Of a stretch of DNA of 22,698 nucleotides, positions 1 through 5,949 are shown in pieces. The position numbers and the translations under genes were made by a program. The first letter of the stretch is position 1. The number at the start of each line of letters is the position of its first letter. Under the pieces are notes generated by a model, which worked only from the letters and a program-made list of their open reading frames with translations, was not told where the DNA came from and made no database searches. This stretch comes from an uncultured Actinomyces sp. (GTDB lineage Bacteria > Actinomycetota > Actinomycetes > Actinomycetales > Actinomycetaceae): NCBI GenBank assembly GCA_945949035.1, contig CAMFDH010000001.1, forward strand, positions 1-22,698. The letters are read 5' to 3'.

Positions 1-715
1 GCAGTGAGGGGGTCACGAGCGCCTGGTTCCGCTGAGCCGCCTCAAGCGTTTCCTTCACCACCTGGTTCGGGTTCATCCACATCATCTCGGGGGGATTCCC
101 GAAGCCACCACCCTGGGAGCGCCTGTGGAAGTCGGTGTGGGTGAGTCCGGGCATAGAGCAGACCACCTTCACACCACTGCCCTGAAGTTCTTCATGCAGC
201 CCCTCAGAGAAGGCCCGCACCCAACCCTTGTGCGCGGAGTAGGGGCCCATTCCCGTATCGGCTGCCACGGAGGAGATGTTGATGATGGTTCCGCTGCCCC
301 GTTCCTGCATCTGACGCCCCGCGTAGTAGCAGGTTGCCATGACGGCGCGGACCATGACATCGAGGCCGTAGAGCTGGTTCTCAAAGTCATCTTTGAGGAA
401 GGTGGTCGCGAAGCCGAAGCCGGCATTGTTGACAAGGATGTCGACCGGCGCCAGTTCCTCATCGAATCCACCGTCCTCATCACTTCCGTTCACGGACAGT
501 CTTCGGCACACCGCCGCAAGTTCTGCCGGTTCAGCAAGGTCTGCATCAAAGACCTCAACGGTGACTCGGTTGACGCGGCGAACGTTGTCCGCCAACTCTT
601 CAAGGCGGTCGCGGTCACGCGCCACAATCACCAGGTTGTGGCCGGCATTGGAGAGCTGCCAGCAGAACTCCCGGCCAATACCTGAGGTTGCGCCTGTTAT
701 AAGTGCTGTTCCCAT
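1..715 (-). CDS. Short-chain dehydrogenase/reductase (SDR), C-terminus cut by window edge
   Basis: Reading the minus strand from the ATG at 715-713 gives 238 residues open to the window edge. This is a classical SDR, an NAD(P)-dependent oxidoreductase with a Rossmann fold. Visible motifs are the TGATSGIG cofactor loop (residues 7-14), NNAG (96-99), the catalytic Ser in NISS (148/149) and YSAHK (Tyr159, Lys163). Classical SDRs are about 250 residues, so only the tail is missing. An Arg-rich stretch after strand 2 (ARDRDR) is compatible with NADP(H) preference, which is inference. The family does not predict the substrate. The gene diverges from the exonuclease III gene with 82 bp between starts. 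No ribosome site lies at a usable distance, and a TACTAT hexamer ends 6 nt before the ATG, which argues for a leaderless mRNA. Confidence 0.9.
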   Translation of the reverse strand, partial: MGTALITGATSGIGREFCWQLSNAGHNLVIVARDRDRLEELADNVRRVNRVTVEVFDADLAEPAELAAVCRRLSVNGSDEDGGFDEELAPVDILVNNAGFGFATTFLKDDFENQLYGLDVMVRAVMATCYYAGRQMQERGSGTIINISSVAADTGMGPYSAHKGWVRAFSEGLHEELQGSGVKVVCSMPGLTHTDFHRRSQGGGFGNPPEMMWMNPNQVVKETLEAAQRNQALVTPSL

Positions 716-727
716 TCCCTCATAGTA
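716..727 (-). promoter_or_regulatory. Leaderless -10 promoter for the SDR gene
   Basis: On the minus strand TACTAT (727-722) is followed by the 6-nt spacer GAGGGA and then the ATG at 715. A TANNNT hexamer at this distance places transcription start on the A of the start codon, as is well known in mycobacteria and corynebacteria. No convincing -35 element is seen 17 bp upstream. Confidence 0.55.
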
Positions 728-785
728 GGGCGCCCTTACCTAACGTGTGCGAGTTACCCCATGTGTCCACCACAAAATCTCTGGT

Positions 786-797
786 TAGGGTTAGGGC
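786..797 (+). promoter_or_regulatory. Leaderless -10 promoter for exonuclease III
   Basis: TAGGGT (786-791), then TAGGGC (6 nt), then the ATG at 798. The hexamer-to-ATG geometry is the same as at five other genes in the window. No Shine-Dalgarno sequence lies at a usable distance. The tandem GGTTAG repeat looks telomere-like, but it is explained by the -10 element plus spacer. Confidence 0.6.
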
Positions 798-1610
798 ATG
801 AGACTTGCAACGTGGAATATCAATTCGATTCGCGCCCGGGTAGACAGAGCCGTGGCCTTTCTGGAAAGGGCGGACGTCGACGTCCTCGCCCTGCAGGAAA
901 CGAAGTGCAAACCGGAGCAGTTTCCGCTGGCCGCATTTGATGAGGCCGGCTATGACGTCGAGGTGGTTGGTTACAACCAGTGGAACGGCGTCGCGATTGT
1001 CTCCCGTCTGCCCCTGACGGACGTGCGCCATGCGTTTCCGGGCCAACCCGTGTGGTCGGGAAACGACACGGTTGAAGCCCGAGCTATTGGTGCCACCGTG
1101 CATCCCGAAGATGGCGAACCGTTTGAACTGTGGAGTCTCTACATCCCAAATGGTAGGGAACTGGACCACCCGCACTACACCTACAAACTCGAGTTCCTTG
1201 CCGCGCTGCGCAGCTACGTTGCCGAGCGTCGGGCGGAGGATCCCGAGGCACAGATCATGCTGGTGGGTGACTGGAACATTGCGCCCGAAGACCACGATGT
1301 CTGGGACATGGGCTACTTCGAGGGTAAGACCCACGTCTCCAAGCCGGAACGCGCGGCGTTTGCGGCGCTTCTTGACGATGGCTTCGAAGAGGTGACTCGC
1401 TCGCGGGTCGATAACTACACCTACTGGGACTACCAGCAGCTGCGTTTCCCCCGTAACCAGGGAATGAGGATCGACTTCGCCCTCGCCAGCCCGCCGCTAG
1501 CAGACCGTGTCACGGGTGCCGAGATTGATCGCGACGAACGCAAGGGTACCGGGGCCTCAGACCACGTCCCGGTCATTGTCGACCTCGACGAAGACTGGAT
1601 GCGCTTCTAG
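798..1610 (+). CDS. xthA: Exodeoxyribonuclease III / AP endonuclease
   Basis: A 270-residue protein of the exonuclease III (XthA) branch of the EEP nuclease family. It incises DNA 5' to abasic sites and has 3'-5' exonuclease and 3'-phosphatase activity in base excision repair. Catalytic features are visible in order: WNINS with Asn7, LQETK with metal ligand Glu34, the YIPNG segment with Tyr115, GDWNIAP with Asp158 and Asn160, the DYQQLRFPRNQGMRIDF segment (211-227), and the C-terminal SDHVPV with Asp255-His256. Length matches the family (about 265-270). The ATG at 798 begins directly with the conserved first strand. The TAG stop shares its last G with the GTG start of the next gene, so the two are almost certainly co-transcribed. 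Confidence 0.95.
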   Translation: MRLATWNINSIRARVDRAVAFLERADVDVLALQETKCKPEQFPLAAFDEAGYDVEVVGYNQWNGVAIVSRLPLTDVRHAFPGQPVWSGNDTVEARAIGATVHPEDGEPFELWSLYIPNGRELDHPHYTYKLEFLAALRSYVAERRAEDPEAQIMLVGDWNIAPEDHDVWDMGYFEGKTHVSKPERAAFAALLDDGFEEVTRSRVDNYTYWDYQQLRFPRNQGMRIDFALASPPLADRVTGAEIDRDERKGTGASDHVPVIVDLDEDWMRF

Positions 1611-2251
1611 TGTCCGACATCAGTGAGCCCTCCGTTGCAGACGAGGGCGAGGTCGAACGACGCGGCGTCGGCCCCTGGGAGGGGGAGTGGCCGGTCGGTG
1701 AGCAGTGGGACCCGGAACTTCTGAAGAACGGGGACTACCGCAATGTTGAGGACGAGTTCCGCTACATGAAGCGGGAGGCGATCAGGGAGCAGATCGCAGC
1801 GCGGTCGCTGGGTTTTGAAGTGGCCATTGAGAACCTGGGTCACGACTTCAACATCGGCTCCATCGTCAGAACCGCCAACGCGCTTGGGGTGAGTAAGGTG
1901 CACATCGTGGGACGTCGTCGCTGGAATCGGCGCGGTGCCATGGTGACCGACCGCTATCTCAACGTCGTGCACCACCCGGATGTTGAGAGCTTTCTCGAGG
2001 ACGTGCGACCCCGCCACCTCTACATTGCGGGAATCGACAACCGACCTGGCTCAGAGCCGATCGAGACCAGCACGCTGCCGCGAGACATCGTGCTGGTGAT
2101 GGGAGAGGAATCTGCCGGGCTCAGTGACGATATGGTCACTGCCTGTGACGGGGTGTTCCACATCACCCAGCACGGTTCGACCCGCTCGATGAACGTTGGT
2201 CACGCAGCGGCAATCGCGATGTTTGCGTGGAGTAGCCAGCACATTCACTAG
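1610..2251 (+). CDS. SpoU/TrmH-family RNA 2'-O-methyltransferase
   Basis: A 213-residue SPOUT methyltransferase, predicted to methylate a ribose 2'-OH in tRNA or rRNA with S-adenosylmethionine. The three SpoU motifs are visible: NLGHDFNIGSIVRTANALG (motif 1, catalytic Arg), IVLVMGEESAGLS (motif 2) and HGSTRSMNVGHAAAIAMF (motif 3, the knot). The N-terminal 50 residues are acidic and Trp-rich and are not part of the catalytic core. The start is GTG at 1610, formed within the TAGTG that also ends xthA, so translation is probably coupled. Which RNA position is modified cannot be told from sequence. Confidence 0.9.
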   Translation: MSDISEPSVADEGEVERRGVGPWEGEWPVGEQWDPELLKNGDYRNVEDEFRYMKREAIREQIAARSLGFEVAIENLGHDFNIGSIVRTANALGVSKVHIVGRRRWNRRGAMVTDRYLNVVHHPDVESFLEDVRPRHLYIAGIDNRPGSEPIETSTLPRDIVLVMGEESAGLSDDMVTACDGVFHITQHGSTRSMNVGHAAAIAMFAWSSQHIH

Positions 2252-2308
2252 CGCAGGGCCGTTCGTGCCGGGAAACCGTGCAAGCTAGAGGCAGAATAAT
2301 CCCGCTTA

Positions 2309-2354
2309 ACCTAGGTCCTAGGCCTACAGGAAAAGTCCCTGAATGTGGGACAAT
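2309..2354 (+). promoter_or_regulatory. Possible aldolase upstream control region
   Basis: The 164-bp spacer before the aldolase gene holds CCTAGG twice separated by one base (2310-2322, also an inverted repeat). It also has a small hairpin GTCCC/GGGAC (2335-2339 with 2347-2351). A weak extended -10-like TGG-GACAAT lies at 2346-2354. A promoter is expected here, because RNA methyltransferase and aldolase are functionally unrelated, but none of the elements is strong. Confidence 0.3.
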
Positions 2355-2415
2355 GGAGCCTGCGAGACTTACACACTTCGGTGCAGAGATTTGCGCCAAT
2401 AATTAGGAGGTCCTT

Positions 2416-3438
2416 GTGGCAATCGCAACCCCAGAGGTCTACCAGGAAATGCTGAACCGCGCCAAGGAAGGCAAGTTTGCCTACCCGGCCGTGAATGTGA
2501 CCTCATCACAGACGCTGACCGCAGCACTGCAGGGCTTTGCCGATGCAGGCTCCGATGGCATCATCCAGGTTTCGGTAGGTGGCGCTGAGTACTGGTCGGG
2601 TTCGACCGTAAAGGACCGCGTTGCCGGTTCGCTCGCCATGGCTGCCTACGCCTACCAGGTCGCCAAGAACTACGACATCACCGTCGCCCTGCACACCGAC
2701 CACTGCTCCAAGGAAAACCTTGACTCCTGGGTCATTCCCCTGCTAGAGATCGAGGCCGCTGAGGTGGCTGCGGGTCGCCTGCCCGCCTTCCAGTCGCACA
2801 TGTGGGACGGCTCGGCTGTTCCTTTGGCTGAGAACCTTGAGATCGCACAGCGTCTGCTCCCCATGGCAGCTGCAGCAAGGACCGTTCTTGAGGTTGAGAT
2901 CGGTGTTGTTGGCGGTGAAGAAGATGGTGTTGAGGCAGAAATCAACGAGAAGCTGTACACCACCATTGCTGACGGCATGAAGACCGCTGAGGCACTGGGC
3001 CTCGGAGAGAACGGTCGCTACCTGACCGCACTGACCTTCGGCAACGTTCACGGTGTTTACAAGCCAGGTGCAGTCAAGCTGCGCCCGGAGATCCTGGGTG
3101 AAATCCAGGAGGCCGTGGGTGCTGCTTACGGCAAGGGTGATCGTCCGTTCGACCTCGTCATGCACGGTGGTTCCGGTTCGACAGCCGAAGAGATTGCGAC
3201 CGCTGTCGCCAACGGTGTCATCAAGATGAACATCGATACCGACACCCAGTACGCGTTCACCCGTCCGGTGGCCGCCTGGATGTATGAGAACTACGCGGGC
3301 GTCCTCAAGGTCGACGGCGAAGTTGGCAACAAGAAGCAGTACGACCCGCGCGCATGGGGCAAGGCTGCTGAGGCCGGCATGGCTGCCCGCATCGTTGAGG
3401 CTTGCGTCCAGCTCGGCTCCGCCGGGAAGAAGATGTAA
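2416..3438 (+). CDS. fba: Class II fructose-bisphosphate aldolase
   Basis: A 340-residue zinc-dependent aldolase that cleaves fructose-1,6-bisphosphate to glyceraldehyde-3-phosphate and dihydroxyacetone phosphate in glycolysis, and reverses this in gluconeogenesis. The sequence shows ALHTDHCSKENLD (catalytic Asp95, zinc ligand His96), the EIGVVGGEEDG loop (from Glu161), GNVHGVYKPG (zinc ligand His212), VMHGGSGS (zinc ligand His250, phosphate loop) and NIDTDTQ (272-278). The length is typical of the long class II-A type found in Actinobacteria. The GTG start is supported by a perfect AGGAGG at 2405-2410 with a 5-nt spacer. Codon choice is strongly biased, as expected for a highly expressed glycolytic gene. 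A strong terminator follows 19 nt after the stop, so it is probably monocistronic. Confidence 0.97.
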   Translation: MAIATPEVYQEMLNRAKEGKFAYPAVNVTSSQTLTAALQGFADAGSDGIIQVSVGGAEYWSGSTVKDRVAGSLAMAAYAYQVAKNYDITVALHTDHCSKENLDSWVIPLLEIEAAEVAAGRLPAFQSHMWDGSAVPLAENLEIAQRLLPMAAAARTVLEVEIGVVGGEEDGVEAEINEKLYTTIADGMKTAEALGLGENGRYLTALTFGNVHGVYKPGAVKLRPEILGEIQEAVGAAYGKGDRPFDLVMHGGSGSTAEEIATAVANGVIKMNIDTDTQYAFTRPVAAWMYENYAGVLKVDGEVGNKKQYDPRAWGKAAEAGMAARIVEACVQLGSAGKKM

Positions 3439-3457
3439 CTTCCTTCTAAGCGAAACC

Positions 3458-3493
3458 GGAAACCCCGCCAACCTCGTTGTTGGCGGGGTTTCC
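3458..3493 (+). terminator. Rho-independent terminator after the aldolase gene
   Basis: A perfect 15-bp stem, GGAAACCCCGCCAAC (3458-3472) pairing with 3479-3493, with a 6-nt loop CTCGTT. The distal arm ends in GGGGTTTCC rather than a long T tract, which is common in GC-rich actinobacteria. Because the stem is symmetric it could act on both strands. Confidence 0.85.
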
Positions 3494-3499
3494 TGCTTT

Positions 3500-3515
3500 C
3501 CGAACCAATGTTCGG
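3500..3515. promoter_or_regulatory. Candidate LexA (SOS) box
   Basis: CCGAAC-CAAT-GTTCGG is a perfect palindrome with 6-bp arms and a 4-nt centre. Actinobacterial LexA boxes follow TCGAAC-N4-GTTCGA, and only the outermost base of each arm differs here. It lies 7 bp beyond the aldolase terminator and 162 bp before the next gene (3678). It also overlaps a second inverted repeat, ATGTTC-G-GAACAT (3508-3520). Confidence 0.45.
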
Positions 3516-3601
3516 AACATCCACAATGCGGCGCACATATCGTCTTTCCCCAAACTGGTCCCCGTCGAGCGAGACAAAAGAGCCGCGACGTGTTGCAATT
3601 G

Positions 3602-3647
3602 GGGAAGTGTGACTTCCCTGGCTTTGCCAGCCGCCCTAGGGGCTGGC
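3602..3647. promoter_or_regulatory. Two further inverted repeats upstream of the 411-residue gene
   Basis: GGGAAGT-GTG-ACTTCCC (3602-3618) is a perfect 7-bp inverted repeat with a 3-nt centre, shaped like a dimeric regulator site. GCCAGCC (3626-3632) pairs with GGCTGGC (3641-3647) around an 8-nt loop that contains CCTAGG. The second could be a leader hairpin, since it ends 30 nt before the ATG at 3678. No confident -35/-10 pair is seen in the 239-bp spacer. Confidence 0.4.
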
Positions 3648-3677
3648 GATACGGGGATCTGACCGAAAGGGAGAACT

Positions 3678-4913
3678 ATGGCTGAAGAAACCTGGTCGAA
3701 GATTGAGGGCATGATCATTGCTGGATCCTTGGATCCGCTTGCTCTGGCCGAAGAGTTTAAGAAGAGCGGGATTGTTGCGTCTCTGGTTTGGTACGACGCC
3801 ACTCCCGAACTGGTTGGTGTCAACGTGGCAGCCCAGGATGATCAACTTGCGACCCTGAGCAAGCGGGGCAAAGAGTTCAAGGCCGGTCCCAGTGTTGAGT
3901 TCTTTGCCAACGCCATAGCTGAGAAGTTTGCGGCAGAGGTCATGCTGGGTGACGTCCAGGTTGACAAGTTTGTGGCTCCAGAAGGTGAAGAGACCGAGGT
4001 CGATGTGGACGCTCTCGAGGGCACTGATCCCCGCGAGCACCACCACGACCACGACAAGGACGAGGCGCTCCCCATCCGGGTGGTTGAGATCAGCGCGACG
4101 CCGTCGTCAGCGATTCCCCTTTTGGCCGCGTTTGAGGGTGTGGATGTGGCTGAGCTGCCCCACGATGAAACCCGACGTGTGCTGCTGGCGCAGGTTCCAG
4201 CCCACCGCTCCGGTTGGCACTTTGGAGATCCGCCCCTGGTCCGGCTCACCCTGCAGGGGGATGAGTTCCACGCGCACCTCATGCCCGAGGACGACCCAGA
4301 GTCGACCATCACCTACAACTGGGGAATGAACGAGATCGTTATCGCTGGCGCCAAGGGCTGGGATGGTGAGATCCCGGTAGAGGTTCAGGACCTTGTCGGT
4401 GGTCGCGCAGAGATCACCGCGATTCACGACGCGGTTCCCGGGGTCGACGCCGAGGCCGCCTTTGAGGCATCGAAGATGCGCGGCTCAGCAGCTATCACCA
4501 AGTTTATCCGCGCTCTGGGTCTTGACCCCCAGGCGGCAGAGTTCCTGCTGGGCTGGCTCACCCTCGAGCAGGTCACCGGGGCCAAGGTTCACCACGCCCG
4601 TGGTATCTCTAACGCCATCGGCCGCAGCGTCGACATCCTGCTGGATGAGCGCAGCGGAGAGACCAGGTTCTGGGATACCTACACCAACATCGTTCGTGAG
4701 AAGCCCTGGTTGATTCCAGCCATCGCTGTCGGAGAGATTACTGCGGCAACCGCACTGCTGATCGCGGGCCGCAAGCGTGAGGGTATGCGCACCACCGGCG
4801 GCAAGATTGCTACCGGTGCCGCCGTCTTACTACTGGTTGATGCCTTTGCCGACACCACGCTGGCCCGTCTGACTGCTCGCCGCCTGGACCGTCACGAAGC
4901 AAGGGAGAACTAG
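3678..4913 (+). CDS. Unrecognised protein with C-terminal membrane segments
   Basis: A 411-residue protein whose family I do not recognise. The first 330 residues look soluble and acidic, with a metal-binding-like His/Asp cluster EHHHDHDKDE at about 120-129. The sequence then turns hydrophobic: PWLIPAIAVGEITAATALLIA and a later TGAAVLLLVDAFA are probable transmembrane helices separated by a basic loop (GRKREG), with a basic C-terminus inside. It could be a membrane-tethered cytoplasmic sensor or scaffold, which is inference from layout only. The ATG at 3678 is backed by AGGGAG five bases upstream. Carbamate kinase follows after 7 bp, so the two are probably co-transcribed. The upstream spacer holds a candidate SOS box and other palindromes. 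Confidence 0.75.
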   Translation: MAEETWSKIEGMIIAGSLDPLALAEEFKKSGIVASLVWYDATPELVGVNVAAQDDQLATLSKRGKEFKAGPSVEFFANAIAEKFAAEVMLGDVQVDKFVAPEGEETEVDVDALEGTDPREHHHDHDKDEALPIRVVEISATPSSAIPLLAAFEGVDVAELPHDETRRVLLAQVPAHRSGWHFGDPPLVRLTLQGDEFHAHLMPEDDPESTITYNWGMNEIVIAGAKGWDGEIPVEVQDLVGGRAEITAIHDAVPGVDAEAAFEASKMRGSAAITKFIRALGLDPQAAEFLLGWLTLEQVTGAKVHHARGISNAIGRSVDILLDERSGETRFWDTYTNIVREKPWLIPAIAVGEITAATALLIAGRKREGMRTTGGKIATGAAVLLLVDAFADTTLARLTARRLDRHEAREN

Positions 4914-4920
4914 GCAGAGT

Positions 4921-5847
4921 ATGCGAGTCGTGGTCGCCCTGGGGGGCAATGCTCTTGCTCGACGGGGTGAACCCATCAGTGCTGAGCGGATGCTTGAGAA
5001 CATCCGCTCGACGGTGGGGGAGCTGGCGGAGCTAGCGCGCGAGCACCAGGTGGTCCTGACGCATGGCAATGGTCCCCAGGTGGGACTGCTTGACCTGCAG
5101 AATCTTGCCTACCCGGAGGTGCCTCCCTACCCTCTGGATATTCTTGGGGCCCAGAGCCAGGGCATGATCGGCTACCCGCTGCAGCGGGAGTTGAGGAATG
5201 CCCTGGGCTCTGACCACCAGGTTGCCACGGTGCTCACCACGACGCTTGTCAGTTCCAGCGACCCCGACTTTGGGGACCCCAGCAAGTTCATCGGCCCTCT
5301 TTACAGCCAGGAGGAGGCGCAGGCTCACAGCGAGCACTTCGGGTGGGACATCAAGGCTGACGGGGTTGGGTACCGCAGGGTGGTGCCTTCACCTCAGCCA
5401 GCCCAGATCCTTGAGTCCGCTGCGATCGCCACCCTGGTTGAGCGGGGCTTCCTAGTGATTTGCGTCGGTGGTGGCGGGGCCCCGGTGGTCTTGGAAGATG
5501 GCCAAGAGCTGGGGGTCGAGGCCGTGGTTGACAAGGACCTTGCCTCAGCGGTCCTCGCAGAAGAGCTGGGTGCGGATGCCCTTCTCATCCTCACTGACGC
5601 CGAGTACGTGGTCGAGGGGTACGGGGAAGACCAGCCCCGCAATATCGCTGCGGCTGCGCCATCCGCCCTCGCCAAGATGCATTTCGCAGCCGGGTCGATG
5701 GGTCCCAAAGTGGAGGCCGCGTGTGCCATGGCTGAGCGCGGCGGAACTGCTTTCATCGGTCCGCTTGGACGCGTCGATGACATCCTGCAGGGGAAAGTTG
5801 GAACCAGGGTCAGCAACGATGTTGCAGAGCCCTTGATTTACGCCTAG
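4921..5847 (+). CDS. arcC: Carbamate kinase
   Basis: A 308-residue amino-acid-kinase-fold protein. Carbamate kinase transfers the phosphoryl group of carbamoyl phosphate to ADP, giving ATP, ammonia and CO2, usually as the last step of the arginine deiminase or a purine/agmatine pathway. Motifs seen are VVALGGNAL near the start (phosphate loop), VLTHGNGPQVG, VICVGGGGAPV, VVDKDLASAVLAEELGADALLILTD as separate short blocks in the expected order, and FAAGSMGPKVEAA near the C-terminus. Length is normal (about 310). The ATG at 4921 lies 7 bp after the preceding stop. No arginine deiminase, ornithine carbamoyltransferase or antiporter gene is in the window, which is unusual because arcC often sits with them. 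Confidence 0.93.
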   Translation: MRVVVALGGNALARRGEPISAERMLENIRSTVGELAELAREHQVVLTHGNGPQVGLLDLQNLAYPEVPPYPLDILGAQSQGMIGYPLQRELRNALGSDHQVATVLTTTLVSSSDPDFGDPSKFIGPLYSQEEAQAHSEHFGWDIKADGVGYRRVVPSPQPAQILESAAIATLVERGFLVICVGGGGAPVVLEDGQELGVEAVVDKDLASAVLAEELGADALLILTDAEYVVEGYGEDQPRNIAAAAPSALAKMHFAAGSMGPKVEAACAMAERGGTAFIGPLGRVDDILQGKVGTRVSNDVAEPLIYA

Positions 5848-5853
5848 TTAAGG

Positions 5854-5882
5854 TTGCGAACCCCGGGGTGGGTCAATACTGT
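5854..5882 (+). promoter_or_regulatory. Sigma-70-type promoter for the ABC transporter
   Basis: TTGCGA (5854-5859), a 17-bp spacer and TACTGT (5877-5882) form a good housekeeping promoter. Start of transcription would be near 5889, leaving a leader of about 60 nt before the ATG at 5950 with its GGGGAGGG ribosome site. Confidence 0.6.
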
Positions 5883-5949
5883 TCGCCTGCGGCTTATGGC
5901 CCGAAGAAACTGGAAATTCTCTCGGTAAACTCACGCGGGGAGGGCACCA

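Noticed and set aside
781..797. Telomere-like GGTTAGGGTTAGGG repeat
   Set aside because: Only two units, and fully explained as a TAGGGT -10 element plus its 6-nt spacer. It is not a repeat array.
2163..2399. 78-codon minus-strand frame in the spacer before the aldolase
   Set aside because: It overlaps the end of the RNA methyltransferase gene, has no family features and lies over the aldolase promoter region.
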